Notes: a model not told the origin generated them from the letters alone. 64,000 nt of DNA from Rubrivivax sp. (GCA_020248915.1 JADCGP010000005.1:186001-250000); one strand, 5' to 3'; counted from the stretch's first letter, positions 51,369-62,262 are shown. Program-made: numbers and translations.

Positions 51369-51734
51369 ATGCCGATCTACGCCTACCGCTGCTCGACCTG
51401 CGGCCATGCCAAGGATGTGCTGCAGAAGGTGTCCGACCCGCTGCTGAGCACCTGCCCCGCCTGCGGGGCCGAGACGTTTTCCAAGCAGGTCACGGCCGCC
51501 GGCTTCCAGCTCAAGGGCTCGGGCTGGTACGTCACCGACTTCCGCAACGGCAGCGCCGGCAGCGCGGCCAAGGGCGATGCCTCGCAGGACGAGCCGGCAA
51601 AGGCCGCCGCCGACGGCCCGAAGGCCGAGGGCGCCAAGGCGGATGCCTCCAAGCCCGCGTCGGCCGCCGCGCCCGCCGCCGGTCCGGCCGCTGCGCCCGC
51701 GCCGGCACCCGCCCCCGCCGCACCGCAGGGCTGA
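51369..51734 (+). CDS. FmdB-type zinc-ribbon protein
   Basis: A 121-residue protein. The first 41 residues form a zinc ribbon with CSTCG and CPACG knuckles, the FmdB family signature (MPIYAYRC). The rest is a low-complexity Ala/Pro/Lys tail from about residue 65. FmdB proteins were named for a formamidase regulator, but a regulatory role is not established. Directly upstream of DUF502 and aspS, as in other Betaproteobacteria. Confidence 0.9.
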   Translation: MPIYAYRCSTCGHAKDVLQKVSDPLLSTCPACGAETFSKQVTAAGFQLKGSGWYVTDFRNGSAGSAAKGDASQDEPAKAAADGPKAEGAKADASKPASAAAPAAGPAAAPAPAPAPAAPQG

Positions 51735-51750
51735 CAGGCGCCGGCCGATC

Positions 51751-52398
51751 GTGAAGAAGTACGTCGTCGCCGGCCTGCTCGTGTGGTTGCCGCTGGCGAT
51801 CACGGTGTGGGTGCTGTCCTGGCTGCTCGGAGCCTTCGACGGCCTGTTCGGGGCGCTGCTGTCGCTGGGACAGGCCGTGCTGCCGGCGTCCTGGATGTCG
51901 ACGCTCGAGCGCCTCAAGCACGTGCCCGGACTGAGCGTGATCGTGCTCGGTGCACTGCTGCTGGTGACCGGCGTGTTCGCTGCCAACATCTTCGGGCAGT
52001 GGTGGGTGCGGCAGTGGGAGCGGGCGATCGGGCGCATCCCGATCGTCAAGAGCATCTACTACTCGGTCAAGCAGGTCTCCGACACGCTCTTCTCGAGCAA
52101 CGGCAACGCCTTCCGCGAGGCCGTGCTGGTGCAGTACCCGCGGACCGGCTCCTGGACCATCGCCTTCGTCACCGGCCGTCCCGGCGGCGAGGTTGCCACG
52201 CGGCTGCCCGGCGAGTACCTGAGCGTGTACGTGCCTACCACGCCGAACCCGACCTCCGGCTTCTTCCTGATGATGCCGCGCGCCGACGTGATCGAGCTCC
52301 GGATGAGCGTCGACGAGGCGTTGAAGTACGTCATCTCGATGGGCGTCGTCGCTCCGGGCGCGGCCGCGCCTGTGCTGCCGGCCGCCGCCCGAAACTGA
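51751..52398 (+). CDS. DUF502 membrane protein
   Basis: A 215-residue membrane protein with two TM segments (about 5-28 and 55-80) and a soluble C-terminal region containing [19 protein letters not shown] and [12 protein letters not shown], the DUF502 hallmarks. Start is GTG at 51751 (16 bases after the fmdB-like stop); no ATG precedes the first TM in frame. Function unknown. Confidence 0.9.
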   Translation: MKKYVVAGLLVWLPLAITVWVLSWLLGAFDGLFGALLSLGQAVLPASWMSTLERLKHVPGLSVIVLGALLLVTGVFAANIFGQWWVRQWERAIGRIPIVKSIYYSVKQVSDTLFSSNGNAFREAVLVQYPRTGSWTIAFVTGRPGGEVATRLPGEYLSVYVPTTPNPTSGFFLMMPRADVIELRMSVDEALKYVISMGVVAPGAAAPVLPAAARN

Positions 52399-52525
52399 CG
52401 GGGCGCGGCCGGCCCGGCAGCCGGCGCGCCCGAGGGCCCTCGAGACGGCCCGCCCAGCGCCGCGACGGCACCGACGACCCCCGATCCCCGCTGCACCAAG
52501 CGACCCGAATCCGAGCGAGAAACCG

Positions 52526-54310
52526 ATGAGAACCACCTACTGCGGCCTAGTCAGCGAAGCGCTGCTGGGTGAGGACGTCACGTTGATGGGCTGGGCCCAC
52601 CGCCGCCGGGACCACGGCGGCGTCATCTTCGTCGACCTGCGCGACCGCGAGGGCCTAGTGCAGGTGGTGTGCGACCCCGACCGGCCCGAGATGTTCGCCG
52701 CCGCCGAGGGCGTGCGCAACGAGTTCTGCCTCAAGGTGACCGGCCGGGTGCGGCCGCGCCCGCCGGGCACCGAGAACGCCAACCTGACGAGCGGGCGGGT
52801 GGAGGTGCTCGCGCACACGCTCGAGGTGCTGAACCCAAGCGTGACGCCGCCGTTCCAGCTCGACGACGAGAACCTCAGCGAGACGGTGCGCCTGACGCAC
52901 CGTGTGCTCGACCTGCGGCGCCCGCAGATGCAGCGCAACCTGCGACTGCGCTACCGGGTGGCCATCGAGGTGCGCAAGTTCCTCGACGAGCAGGGCTTCA
53001 TCGACATCGAGACGCCGATGCTGACGAAGAGCACGCCGGAGGGCGCGCGCGACTACCTGGTGCCCAGCCGCGTTCACGACGGCATGTTCTTCGCGCTGCC
53101 GCAGAGCCCGCAGCTGTTCAAGCAGCTGCTGATGGTGGCCGGCTTCGACCGCTACTACCAGATCACGAAGTGCTTCCGCGACGAGGACCTGCGGGCCGAT
53201 CGCCAGCCCGAGTTCACGCAGATCGACATCGAGACCAGCTTCCTCACCGAGCAGGAGATCCGCGCCGTCACCGAGGCCATGGTGCGCACGGTGTTCCGGC
53301 GCACGCTGGGCGTCGAGCTGCCGCCGTACCTCGAGATGAGCTACGGCGAGGCGATGCACCGGTACGGCAGCGACAAGCCCGACCTGCGCGTCAAGCTCGA
53401 GTTCACCGACCTGACCGACGTGATGAAGGACGTCGACTTCAAGGTCTTCTCGGGCCCGGCCACCACGCCGGGCGGCCGTGTCGTGGCGCTGCGCGTGCCC
53501 GGCGGCGGCGAGATGAGCCGGGGCGAGATCGACGCCTACACGGAGTTCGTCAAGATCTACGGTGCCAAGGGCCTGGCGTGGATCAAGGTCAACGACGCCG
53601 GCAAGGGCCGCGAAGGGCTGCAGAGCCCGATCGTCAAGAACCTGCACGACGGCGCGATCGCGCAGCTGCTGGCCCGCACCGGTTGCCGCAACGGCGACAT
53701 CCTGTTCTTCGGCGCCGACCGCGCCAAGGTCGTCAACGACGCGATCGGCGCGCTGCGCGTGAAGATCGGCCACAGCGAGTTCGGGCGCGGCCACGGCCTG
53801 TTCGAGGACCGCTGGGCGCCGCTGTGGGTGGTGGACTTCCCGATGTTCGAGTTCGACGAGGAGGCGCGGCGCTGGAACGCCGTCCACCACCCGTTCACCG
53901 CGCCGAAGGACGGGCACGAGGACTGGATGACCACCGACCCGGGCCGCTGCCTGGCCAAGGCCTACGACATGGTGCTCAACGGCTGGGAGATCGGCGGTGG
54001 CTCGGTGCGGATCCACCGCGCCGACGTGCAGGCCAAGGTGTTCGAGGCGCTGGCGATCACGCCCGAGCAGCAGCGGGTCAAGTTCGGCTTCCTGCTCGAC
54101 GCGCTGCAGTACGGCGCTCCGCCGCATGGCGGCCTGGCCTTCGGGCTGGACCGCATCGCCACGCTGATGACCGGCGCCGACAGCATCCGCGACGTGATCG
54201 CGTTCCCGAAGACGCAGCGCGCGCAGTGCCTGCTGACCGGCGCGCCGAGCGCCGTCGATGAAGGCCAGCTGCGCGAGCTGCACATCCGGCTGCGCAACCC
54301 CAGGCCGTGA
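52526..54310 (+). CDS. aspS: Aspartyl-tRNA synthetase
   Basis: AspRS charges tRNA-Asp. The 594-residue bacterial-type enzyme has the OB anticodon-binding domain, class II motif 2 ([19 protein letters not shown]), the GAD insert, and motif 3 [10 protein letters not shown]. The anticodon-domain stretch reads RRRDHGG, as in non-discriminating Pseudomonas AspRS (a discriminating type has Leu at the His position). It may therefore also charge tRNA-Asn for GatCAB, which is inference. The 127-base gap upstream holds no gene. Followed by nudB as in E. coli. Confidence 0.97.
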   Translation: MRTTYCGLVSEALLGEDVTLMGWAHRRRDHGGVIFVDLRDREGLVQVVCDPDRPEMFAAAEGVRNEFCLKVTGRVRPRPPGTENANLTSGRVEVLAHTLEVLNPSVTPPFQLDDENLSETVRLTHRVLDLRRPQMQRNLRLRYRVAIEVRKFLDEQGFIDIETPMLTKSTPEGARDYLVPSRVHDGMFFALPQSPQLFKQLLMVAGFDRYYQITKCFRDEDLRADRQPEFTQIDIETSFLTEQEIRAVTEAMVRTVFRRTLGVELPPYLEMSYGEAMHRYGSDKPDLRVKLEFTDLTDVMKDVDFKVFSGPATTPGGRVVALRVPGGGEMSRGEIDAYTEFVKIYGAKGLAWIKVNDAGKGREGLQSPIVKNLHDGAIAQLLARTGCRNGDILFFGADRAKVVNDAIGALRVKIGHSEFGRGHGLFEDRWAPLWVVDFPMFEFDEEARRWNAVHHPFTAPKDGHEDWMTTDPGRCLAKAYDMVLNGWEIGGGSVRIHRADVQAKVFEALAITPEQQRVKFGFLLDALQYGAPPHGGLAFGLDRIATLMTGADSIRDVIAFPKTQRAQCLLTGAPSAVDEGQLRELHIRLRNPRP

Positions 54311-54457
54311 GTCCGCTGCCGGCCGTGCGCGCGCGCCTGTGCCCGGGCTCGCCGCCCGCAGCCGGGCCGCCGGGCCGCGGGGCGGCACTTCGGCAGCACC
54401 GCGCCCCACGTCGGCCGGTCGCCGACCGCGCCACGGCGCGGTGTACGGAGCGGGCCG

Positions 54458-54946
54458 GTGGCTGAGCCTGTGCGCGGCCACAAGATCCCCGAGTCGGTGC
54501 TGGTGGTCATCCACACGCCGGCCCTCGAGGTGCTGCTGATCGAGCGCGCCGACCGGCCCGGCTACTGGCAGAGCGTGACCGGCTCGCTCGACGCGCCGGA
54601 CGAGCCGCTGGAGCAGACCTGCCGCCGCGAGGTGCACGAGGAGACGGGCATCGATGCCGCAGCCGGCACGCTGCGCGACTGGGGCCTGGCCAACGTCTAC
54701 GAGATCTATCCGGTCTGGCGCCACCGCTACGCGCCGGGCGTCACGCACAACACCGAGCACGTCTTCGGCCTGACGCTGCCCGCACGCCTGCCGGTGACGC
54801 TGAACCCCCGCGAGCACCTGGCGCATGCCTGGCTGCCCTGGCGCGAGGCGGCGGAGCGCTGCTTCTCCCCCAGCAACGCCGAGGCCATCCTGCAGCTGCC
54901 GCGTTTTGCGGCACCATCCGCACAACGCTCCCAGCCTGGGCGATGA
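54458..54946 (+). CDS. nudB: Dihydroneopterin triphosphate diphosphatase NudB
   Basis: NudB removes pyrophosphate from dihydroneopterin triphosphate in folate synthesis. The 162-residue Nudix protein has the Nudix box: GSLDAPDE, then REVHEETG (catalytic glutamates). The start is GTG at 54458 giving MAEPVRGHKIPESVLVVIHT. It follows aspS by 147 bases, the conserved order, and overlaps the next gene (ATGA). Confidence 0.92.
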   Translation: MAEPVRGHKIPESVLVVIHTPALEVLLIERADRPGYWQSVTGSLDAPDEPLEQTCRREVHEETGIDAAAGTLRDWGLANVYEIYPVWRHRYAPGVTHNTEHVFGLTLPARLPVTLNPREHLAHAWLPWREAAERCFSPSNAEAILQLPRFAAPSAQRSQPGR

Positions 54947-55752
54947 GCCGCCTGCACCCTCTGCAGTCCAGCCTGCTGCCCCCGCACGCGGGAGGCGGTC
55001 GGTTGCGGGTGGCCACCTACAACATCCACAAGGGCGTGCGCGGTGTCGGTCCGGGCAAGAGGCTCGAGATCCACAACCTGGTCCCGGCCATCGAGTCCTT
55101 CGACGCCGACCTGGTGTTCCTCCAGGAGGTGCGCCTGTACCACACGCGCGAGGCGCGGCGCTTCCAGCGCACCTCGTTCGGCTGGCCGGTGGAGGGGCAG
55201 GCGGACTTCCTGGCGCCCCAGGGATTCGAGGCGGCCTACCGCACCAATGCCGTCACGCGCCACGGCGAGCACGGCAACGCGCTGCTGTCGCGCTGGCCGA
55301 TCGGCGATGTCCTCCACCACGATGTCAGCGACCACCGCTTCGAGCAGCGAGGCCTGCTGCACGTGCCGGTGCGCTGGCAAGGGCTGCCGGTGCACGCCAT
55401 CGTCGTGCACTTCGGTCTGGTGCACGCGAGCCGGGTGCGCCAGGTGCAGCGGCTCGCGGACTTCATCGCGCGCGAGGTTCCGCGCGGCGAGCGGCTGGTC
55501 GTCGCGGGCGATTTCAACGACTGGAACGAGAAGCTCGACGAGCCGATGGCCGAGCTCGGCCTGGTGCGGGCCGCCGACCCGGCCACCGCCCGCAGCCGCA
55601 GCGCCACCTTCCCGTCGATCGCGCCGGTGTTCGCGCTGGACCGCTTCTACCTCCGTGGCCTGGCGTGCCAGACCACGATGGTGCCGCGCGGAACGACCTG
55701 GGCGCGGATGAGCGATCACCTGCCGCTGGTGGCCGAGCTGGTGGCTGCCTGA
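54943..55752 (+). CDS. Endonuclease/exonuclease/phosphatase family protein (YbhP-like)
   Basis: A 269-residue EEP-fold hydrolase. Motifs: ATYNIHKG (metal Asn), FLQEVR (metal Glu), VVAGDFNDW (Asp-x-Asn) and a C-terminal SDHLPL (catalytic His). It resembles YbhP, which in E. coli is encoded beside clsB, the same as here. Substrate is unknown (phosphodiester or phosphoester). Starts within the nudB stop. Confidence 0.88.
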   Translation: MSRLHPLQSSLLPPHAGGGRLRVATYNIHKGVRGVGPGKRLEIHNLVPAIESFDADLVFLQEVRLYHTREARRFQRTSFGWPVEGQADFLAPQGFEAAYRTNAVTRHGEHGNALLSRWPIGDVLHHDVSDHRFEQRGLLHVPVRWQGLPVHAIVVHFGLVHASRVRQVQRLADFIAREVPRGERLVVAGDFNDWNEKLDEPMAELGLVRAADPATARSRSATFPSIAPVFALDRFYLRGLACQTTMVPRGTTWARMSDHLPLVAELVAA

Positions 55753-55935
55753 AGACGGCCGGGTGACCCGTGCGAGACCCGGTCGAGCCGTCGAGCCTTC
55801 CCGTAGGGCGGGAGCCTGACGCGACCGCGGCAGGCCGCCAAGGTGGCGGCCGCTGCCGCCGCGCGTCGCGGCTGATCGTCCCCTGCAGCCACGTGCCGTG
55901 GCAGCAGCGCCCCTGAGACAGCGATCCTGCCGGCG

Positions 55936-57240
55936 ATGGCGGCCCTCGACCTCGACAAGCTGCTCTACTGGACCGGCGTGCCCGCGCCGCACTTCGTCGG
56001 CGGCAACCGCGTGCGGCTGCTGCAGGGAGGCGATGCTCTGTTCCCGAGCATGCTCGCGGCGATCGAGGGCGCGGCCCGCGAGGTCTGGCTGGCCACCTAC
56101 ATCTTCCACGACGACCCGGGCGCCGTCGCGATCATGCGGGCGCTGGCCGCCGCCGCGCGGCGTGGCGTGGCCGTGCACGTGGTCGTCGACGGCTTCGGCA
56201 GCAAGGCCACGCTGTCCAGGCTGCGCGCCGAGCTGCTGCCGGCCGGCGTGCGGCTCGAGGTGTTCCGTCCAATCGAACGCTGGTATGCCGTGCTGCAGCC
56301 GGGGCAGATGCGGCGGCTGCACCAGAAGCTGTGCGTGTGCGACGCGGGGTCCGGCGGAAGCACGCAGGACGGCCCGGACTTCGTCGCCTTCGTCGGCGGC
56401 ATCAACGTCATCGACGACCGGCTCGACCTGCGCCATGGCTGGGGCGAGGAGCCGCGGCTGGACTTCGCGGTCGAGCTGCGCGGCCCGCTGGCCGGATCGG
56501 TGCATGCAGCCACCCGGGCGATGTGGGTGCGCTCGCACCTTTGGCAGGGCTGGCGCGACGAGGTGCGGCAGGTGGTGGGCAGCGCTGCCCCGCTCGCGCA
56601 GACGCGCTCCTTCATCCGCCGCCTGCGCGGCGTGTCCGAGGGCGTGACGGCCGGCGAGGCCGCGCCGGTGCGCGCGGCACTGGTCGTGCGCGACAACCTG
56701 CGCCAGCGCCGCAGCATCGAGCGCAGCTACGTCGAGGCCATCAAGGCTGCGCACAGCACGGTGGACATCGCCGTGCCCTACTTCTATCCCGGCCAGCGCT
56801 TCCGCCGTGCGCTGCGCCGCGCGGCGCGGCGCGGCGTGCGGGTGCGCCTGCTGCTGCAGGGCAAGGTCGACTACCGGATCGCCGCGCTGGCCGCGCGCGC
56901 GCTGTACGACGAGCTGCGCGCCAACGGCGTGCGCATCTACGAGTACACGCCGGCCTACCTGCACGCCAAGGTGGCGGTCGTCGACGGGCGCTGGTCCACC
57001 GTGGGCAGCAGCAACATCGACCCGATGTCGCTGCTGCTGAACCTGGAGGCCAACGTCGTCGTCGACGACGAGGGTTTCGCGGGCGACCTGCTGGCTGCCT
57101 TCGAGGCGGCATTCGCCGCCTCGGCCGAGGTGGCAGGCGCGCCCACACGCGCCGGCTGGCGCGGCTGGCTGCGGCGCACGGCGGTGGCGTGGATGGCCAA
57201 TGCCTACCTGCGCGTGGCAGGCATCACCGGGCGTTACTGA
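55936..57240 (+). CDS. clsB: Cardiolipin synthase ClsB (phospholipase D superfamily)
   Basis: ClsB makes cardiolipin by phosphatidyl transfer. The 434-residue protein has two HKD motifs, HQKLCVCD and HAKVAVVD, each followed by the expected GSxN-type residues (VGGINVID; VGSSNIDP). No N-terminal TM pair, as in ClsB rather than ClsA. The 183-base gap after the EEP gene is GC-rich with no clear gene. ATG 55936 chosen. Confidence 0.93.
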   Translation: MAALDLDKLLYWTGVPAPHFVGGNRVRLLQGGDALFPSMLAAIEGAAREVWLATYIFHDDPGAVAIMRALAAAARRGVAVHVVVDGFGSKATLSRLRAELLPAGVRLEVFRPIERWYAVLQPGQMRRLHQKLCVCDAGSGGSTQDGPDFVAFVGGINVIDDRLDLRHGWGEEPRLDFAVELRGPLAGSVHAATRAMWVRSHLWQGWRDEVRQVVGSAAPLAQTRSFIRRLRGVSEGVTAGEAAPVRAALVVRDNLRQRRSIERSYVEAIKAAHSTVDIAVPYFYPGQRFRRALRRAARRGVRVRLLLQGKVDYRIAALAARALYDELRANGVRIYEYTPAYLHAKVAVVDGRWSTVGSSNIDPMSLLLNLEANVVVDDEGFAGDLLAAFEAAFAASAEVAGAPTRAGWRGWLRRTAVAWMANAYLRVAGITGRY

Positions 57241-57285
57241 AGGTCGCCGCGCCGGGAGCCGGCGAGCGTCCCGTCGCGCCCGGTC

Positions 57286-60200
57286 TCAGGCTTCGCCTGG
57301 GCCGGCGCGGACGCCGCGGCGCAGCCAGCGCGACTCCCACTCGTCGAGGTACGAGTAGATCACCGGCACCACGACCAGGGTCAGCAGCGTCGACGTGATG
57401 ACCCCGCCGATGATGGCCCGCCCCATCGGCGACTGCTGCTCCGCTCCCTCGCCCAGGCCGAGCGCCAGCGGCAGCATGCCGAAGATCATGGCCGCGGTGG
57501 TCATCAGGATCGGACGCAGGCGCACCTGCCCGGCCGCCAGCAGCGCCTCGGTGCGCGCCATGCCCTGCCGCTGACCCTGGTTGGCGAAGTCCACGAGCAG
57601 GATCGCGTTCTTCGTCACCAGGCCCATCAGGAACACGATGCCGATCATCGAGTAGATGTTCTGCGTCGTGCCCGTCAGCAGCAGCGCCAGCATCGCGCCG
57701 ACCACGGCCAGCGGGAGCGACACCATGATCGCCAGCGGCTGGATGAAGCTGCCGAACTGCGACGCCAGCACGATGTAGATGAAGACCACGGCCAGTCCGA
57801 GCGCGCCCAGGATGGCCCCGAACACCTCCTGCTGCTCGCGGATCTGCCCGCCGACGTCGAAGCGCAGCCCGGGTGGCAGCGGGTAGGCCTCGACCACGGC
57901 CTGCACCTCCTTGCCGACGTCGCCCGAGGGCCGCCCCTGCACCTGGGCGAACAGCGCCACGCGGCGCGTCAGGTCCTGGCGGCGGATGTTCTGCGGGTTG
58001 TAGGAGGGCTCGACCGTGGCGATCGAGCGCACCGGCACGACCTCGGGCGAGCCGTCGGGCAACGTGCGGCCCGTGGCGATCTTCAGCGCCGCGATGTCTT
58101 CCGCGGTGACGCGCTCGCCGCGCGGGAGCTGCGTGACCACCTCGTAGTTCTGGCCGTCCGGGGCCAGCCAGTAGCCCGAGGGTTCGCCGCCGACCAGCGC
58201 GCGCAACGTCGCGCCCAGCCGCGCGTGCGTGATGCCGGACTCGGCGGCCAGCTCGGGCTTCAGGCGCACCGACAGCGCCGGCGTGCCTTCCTTGACGGAG
58301 ATCTCGATGTCGGTGACGCCCTGCACCGCGGCCAGCCGCGACTTCAGGTCCGTCATCACGCGGTTCATCTGGGCGTCGTCGTTGCCCAGCAGCGCGACGT
58401 AGATCGGGCCGCCGAATCCCACCGACAGCTCGACCCCGGGGATGCGGGCCACGCGCGTGCGGATGGCCTCCTCGAGCTGCTGCTGAGTGCGTGCGCGCTG
58501 CTGTGGCGGCACGAGCTGCAGGTTCAGCCGCGCGACATTGCTGCCCTCGCCGCCGCCGACGACCGTGTCCACCAACCGGATCTCCCGGAACTCGCGCAGC
58601 GCCTCCTCGACGCGGCGCACGCGCTCGTCGGCGTGCGGCAGGCTCGAGCCGACCGGCATCGTCAGCTGCAGTGATGTGTAGCTCTGGTCGACGCTGGGCA
58701 TCAGCTCGGTGCCGATCACCGCGGCGATCGGCAGGCTGGCGGCGAAGCTGGCCAGCGCCAGCAGCAGCGTGACCCCGCGCGTGCTCAGCCGCCACAGCAC
58801 GCGGCGGCCCGACAGCGCCCAGCCGAGCAGCGCGCCATACCAGGCGTGCCAGCGCCCGACCCAGCCGTCGAAGACCCCCAGCACGCGGCCTACCAAGGGC
58901 ACGGTCCGGGCCCCGCCCGGTGGATCCTTCCACACCGACGACAGCATCGGGTCGAGCGTGAAGCTGACGAACAGCGACACCAGCACCGCCACCGCCACCG
59001 TGACGCCGAAGGCGTGGAAGTAGCGGCCGACCATGCCCTCCATGAAGGCGATCGGCACGAACACCGCCACCACCGAGAACGTGGTGGCCAGTACCGCCAG
59101 GCCGATCTCCTCGGTGCCCTCGCGGGCTGCGCGCAGGTGGTCCTTCCCCATCTGCAGGTGGCGCACGATGTTCTCGCGCACGACGATGGCATCGTCGATC
59201 AGCAGCCCGATGCACAGCGACAGCGCCATCAGCGTCATGTAGTTGAGCGTGAAGCCCAGCGCGTGCAGCGCGATGAAGGTCGAGATCACCGCGATCGGCA
59301 GCGTCAGCCCGGTGATCACCGTGCTGCGCCAGCTGCCGAGGAACAGGAACACGATCAGCACCGTCAGCGCGGCGCCCTCGAAGATCGTGCGCTTGACGTT
59401 GGCCACCGTGCGCTCGACGAAGTCGGCGGAGGTCCACGTCATCTCCAGCCGCGCGGCCGCCGGCAGCTGCGGCGTCAGGTCGGCGGCGGCCTGCCGCAGC
59501 GCGCGCCCGACCTCGATCAGGTTGGCGTCCTGCGTCTTGTAGACCCAGAAGCCGACCGCCGGCCTGCCGTCGACGCGGGAGATCGAGTCGCGCTCGCGCT
59601 CGGTGTCCAGCACGCGCGCCACCTGCGACAGGTACACCGGAGTGCCGGCCTTGTGCGCGACGATGATCCGTCCGAAGTCCTCCGGCGCGGCGATGCGGCC
59701 GTCGACGCGGACGATCGCGTCCGATGACGCCGAGCTCAGCGTGCCCACCGGCACGCTGACGTTGGCGCCGCGCAGCGCCTGCACGACCTGCTCGACGGTC
59801 AGGCCGTAGGCGGCCAGCCGGGCCGGCTCGACCTGGACCCGGATCTGGCGGCCGACCGTGCCGCCGACATCGACGCGGCCGACGCCGGAGACGCGCTCGA
59901 AGGCCTTCTGCACCACCTGCTCGGCCAGCAGCGTGAGCTGCAGCGGCGACAGCGCCGGGCCGGTCAGCGCGAACGAGGCCACCGGCTCCTCGTTCTCGCC
60001 GCCCGAGCGCTGCACGACCGGGTCGCGGGCATCGCGCGGGAAGCCGGCGCGGATCTGGGCCAGCTTGTCGCGCGTCTCCTGCATCGCGCGCGTCGCATCG
60101 ACGTCGAGCCGGAACTCGATCCAGGTCAGCGACCGGCCCTCCTCGGACCGGCTGAGGATGCGCTTGACGCCGGCCACCGTGTTGACGGCGTTCTCGACCG

Positions 60201-60396
60201 GCTTGGTGACGTCGTTCTCGACCTGCTCGGGGGACGCACCCGGGTAGCCGACCCAGACCTGCACGGTGGGCATCTGCACGTCGGGCATCGACTCCACGCG
60301 CAGCCGCTGGTACGACAGCAGCCCGAGCACGACGAGTGCCACCATCACCATCGTCGCGAAGACGGGGTGCCCGATCGAGACGCGGGTCATCCACAT
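57286..60396 (-). CDS. RND multidrug efflux transporter (HAE1 family)
   Basis: A 1036-residue inner-membrane proton/drug antiporter with 12 TM helices and two large periplasmic loops. TM4 has the proton-relay DD ([10 protein letters not shown]), and the MexB/AcrB-like N-terminus ([11 protein letters not shown] type) is present. The start [10 protein letters not shown] at 60396 follows the adaptor stop after 13 bases; an upstream in-frame extension to 61032 lies within the adaptor gene. The substrate spectrum is unknown. No outer-membrane factor is encoded in the window. Confidence 0.94.
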   Translation of the reverse strand: MWMTRVSIGHPVFATMVMVALVVLGLLSYQRLRVESMPDVQMPTVQVWVGYPGASPEQVENDVTKPVENAVNTVAGVKRILSRSEEGRSLTWIEFRLDVDATRAMQETRDKLAQIRAGFPRDARDPVVQRSGGENEEPVASFALTGPALSPLQLTLLAEQVVQKAFERVSGVGRVDVGGTVGRQIRVQVEPARLAAYGLTVEQVVQALRGANVSVPVGTLSSASSDAIVRVDGRIAAPEDFGRIIVAHKAGTPVYLSQVARVLDTERERDSISRVDGRPAVGFWVYKTQDANLIEVGRALRQAAADLTPQLPAAARLEMTWTSADFVERTVANVKRTIFEGAALTVLIVFLFLGSWRSTVITGLTLPIAVISTFIALHALGFTLNYMTLMALSLCIGLLIDDAIVVRENIVRHLQMGKDHLRAAREGTEEIGLAVLATTFSVVAVFVPIAFMEGMVGRYFHAFGVTVAVAVLVSLFVSFTLDPMLSSVWKDPPGGARTVPLVGRVLGVFDGWVGRWHAWYGALLGWALSGRRVLWRLSTRGVTLLLALASFAASLPIAAVIGTELMPSVDQSYTSLQLTMPVGSSLPHADERVRRVEEALREFREIRLVDTVVGGGEGSNVARLNLQLVPPQQRARTQQQLEEAIRTRVARIPGVELSVGFGGPIYVALLGNDDAQMNRVMTDLKSRLAAVQGVTDIEISVKEGTPALSVRLKPELAAESGITHARLGATLRALVGGEPSGYWLAPDGQNYEVVTQLPRGERVTAEDIAALKIATGRTLPDGSPEVVPVRSIATVEPSYNPQNIRRQDLTRRVALFAQVQGRPSGDVGKEVQAVVEAYPLPPGLRFDVGGQIREQQEVFGAILGALGLAVVFIYIVLASQFGSFIQPLAIMVSLPLAVVGAMLALLLTGTTQNIYSMIGIVFLMGLVTKNAILLVDFANQGQRQGMARTEALLAAGQVRLRPILMTTAAMIFGMLPLALGLGEGAEQQSPMGRAIIGGVITSTLLTLVVVPVIYSYLDEWESRWLRRGVRAGPGEA

Positions 60397-60409
60397 GCGG
60401 GCCTCGCGC

Positions 60410-61600
60410 TCAGTGGCCGGCTGCCGCACCCGCCCGGCTCGCGCCGGGCCCCGCACCGGACGCGGCGCGCGCCGGCCCGCCGGCCGTGCCCTGGACGACG
60501 AGCGCCGGCTGGCCGTCGCGCAGCCCGTCGAACCGGCTCGCCAGCACCCGGTCGGAGGCCGCCAGCCCGCCGGTGACCTGCACCAGCTGCGCGCGCTCGT
60601 CGCGGCGTCCGAGCGTGACCGGCCGCTGCCGCAGCCGGCCCTCCTCGAGCACCCAGACGAAGGCCTGCCCGCCCTCGCTGCGGATGGCCGGGATCGGCAG
60701 CGAGGGCACCGCCTCGCGGGCGCCCACCGGCACGAACACGGTGGCGAACATGCCGGCGCGCAGCAGCGTGCCCTGGTCGGGCAGCGAGACGAAGAAGTGG
60801 ATCGAGCGCGTGCCGGGCTCGGTGCCCGGGTTGACGCGCTCGATGCGGCCCTCGAAGCGTCGCTGGTCGATCCCCTCCACCGCCACCTGCGCCGGCGCGC
60901 CCGGCACGACGCGCGCGATGTCCGACACCGCGGCCTGCGCCTGCACTTCGAGCCGCGACAGGTCGACGATGGCCAGCAGCGGCGCGTCGATGCCCGCCTT
61001 CTCGCCAGGCTGGACGTGGCGGCGCAGGACATGCCCCGAGATCGGCGCGCGCACGACGGTGTCGTCGAGCATCAGCTGCACCTGGGCCAGCTGCGCCTGC
61101 GCGACCTCGACCGAAGCGACCTGTGCGCGGTAGGCGGCGTCGGCGTTGTCGAAGGCGCTCTGCGAGATGAAGTTGCGCTCGACCAGCTGCGCGTTGACCT
61201 GCCGCGTGCGTTGTGCCTGCGCCAGGTTGGCGCGCGCCGACTCCAGGGCGGCCACTCGCTCCGCCAGTTGCGCGCGCAGCGCGGCGGTGTCGAACTCGAC
61301 CAGCCGCTGCCCGGCCCGCACGCGGTCGCCCTCGCGCACGTGCACGGCGTTCACCTCGGCGGCCACCTTCGCCCTCACGGTGGCCTGCGACAGCGCCTGC
61401 ACCGTCCCGGGCATCGACAGCTCGCCGACCACCGGGCGGGGAGCCGGCGTCACGAGGTCGGCCGCGACGAATTCCAGTGCCGGCTTGCCGGCCTCGGGGG
61501 ACTTGTCCTCGCGGCCGGACATGCGCAGCGCGACCGCGGCCGCCACGCCGCCCAGCGCCAGAACGGCCACCGCCCAGCCGAGCCGCAGTCGCCGTGTCAT
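60410..61600 (-). CDS. RND efflux periplasmic adaptor subunit
   Basis: A 396-residue membrane-fusion protein: N-terminal anchor (about 8-26), a split biotinyl-lipoyl domain (EVNAVHVREGDRVRAGQRL and VRAPISGHVLRRHVQPGE), an alpha-hairpin between them (ALRAQLAERVAALESARANLA), and beta-barrel and MP domains. No lipobox Cys, so anchored by the TM helix. Encoded directly before its transporter. Confidence 0.94.
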   Translation of the reverse strand: MTRRLRLGWAVAVLALGGVAAAVALRMSGREDKSPEAGKPALEFVAADLVTPAPRPVVGELSMPGTVQALSQATVRAKVAAEVNAVHVREGDRVRAGQRLVEFDTAALRAQLAERVAALESARANLAQAQRTRQVNAQLVERNFISQSAFDNADAAYRAQVASVEVAQAQLAQVQLMLDDTVVRAPISGHVLRRHVQPGEKAGIDAPLLAIVDLSRLEVQAQAAVSDIARVVPGAPAQVAVEGIDQRRFEGRIERVNPGTEPGTRSIHFFVSLPDQGTLLRAGMFATVFVPVGAREAVPSLPIPAIRSEGGQAFVWVLEEGRLRQRPVTLGRRDERAQLVQVTGGLAASDRVLASRFDGLRDGQPALVVQGTAGGPARAASGAGPGASRAGAAAGH

Positions 61601-61764
61601 GTGTTGCCCGTCATGTCATCGGTCCCCGCCGGCCGCGATGCCGGCATCTTTCTGCCTGTCCGGGTCGCAGTGTCGCGTCGCCCCGCGCGGCCGGCCATCG
61701 CCGTGCGACGGGCTGCGGTTGGGGACGACCGGCTGCGGCAGGGCCGCCTTCGGCCGCGCGCGGC

Positions 61765-62139
61765 TCAATGCAGCGGCGGCGGGCCGTAGCGGTTCGGGCC
61801 CGGCGTGCCGCGCAGCAAGCCATTGACGAACAGCATGTAGGCCCAGCCGACGACGGGCACCAGCGCCACCAGCACCCACCAGCCCGACTCGTCGCGGTCG
61901 TGCCAGCGCTTGATCGACACGGCCACCGTCGGCCACACCAGCAGCAGGTTGACGATGTCGTTGGCCGTGGTCTCCTGGAAGCGGGCGATGTCCAGCAGCG
62001 TCCGCAGCATCAGTCCCGCACCCAGCGGCACGGCCACGCCCCAGATCCAGAAGCCGGTGCGCGCGATGCGCCCGCGCGGGTCGAGGAGCAGCCGCCAGGG
62101 CGGTGCGTCGGCGGCGGCGGTCGTCGCGGGCAGCGTCAT
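61765..62139 (-). CDS. DUF805 family membrane protein
   Basis: A 124-residue membrane protein with about three TM segments and the DUF805 core: RTGFWIWGVAVPLG, SIKRWHDRDESGWW and a C-terminal GTPGPNRYGPPP. The HDRD motif is the family mark; function unknown. The 164-base gap to the adaptor gene holds a 12-base palindrome GATGCCGGCATC (61637-61648) and no gene. ATG is preceded by GATACT and 7 bases. Confidence 0.88.
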   Translation of the reverse strand: MTLPATTAAADAPPWRLLLDPRGRIARTGFWIWGVAVPLGAGLMLRTLLDIARFQETTANDIVNLLLVWPTVAVSIKRWHDRDESGWWVLVALVPVVGWAYMLFVNGLLRGTPGPNRYGPPPLH

Positions 62140-62146
62140 GCCCGGC

Positions 62147-62152
62147 AGTATC
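62147..62152 (-). promoter_or_regulatory. -10-like box directly before the DUF805 gene
   Basis: On the minus strand GATACT is followed by 7 bases and the ATG at 62139, again compatible with a leaderless transcript. Weaker than the others. Confidence 0.3.
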
Positions 62153-62188
62153 GGGCAAGCGGCGACGGCAGCCGCGTCGGCGGCCTGC

Positions 62189-62194
62189 TAGGCT
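62189..62194 (+). promoter_or_regulatory. -10-like box before the micro-ORF and exonuclease gene
   Basis: TAGGCT, the same box as at 6424, is followed by 5 bases and the ATG of a 20-codon ORF at 62200. Confidence 0.35.
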
Positions 62195-62199
62195 CGGGC

Positions 62200-62262
62200 A
62201 TGGTCCACGCCGAGTGCCTCCCCTGCTCCGGCGCGGCGGTGCGCCGCGCGGACCGGCCGTGA
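62200..62262 (+). CDS. Possible 20-residue leader ORF coupled to the exonuclease gene
   Basis: An ATG placed 5 bases after a TAGGCT box opens a 20-codon frame containing CLPC and ending RRADRP. Its TGA overlaps the exonuclease GTG as GTGA, so it could deliver ribosomes to that start. It is out of frame with the exonuclease. It is too short for composition tests and may not be translated. Confidence 0.3.
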   Translation: MVHAECLPCSGAAVRRADRP

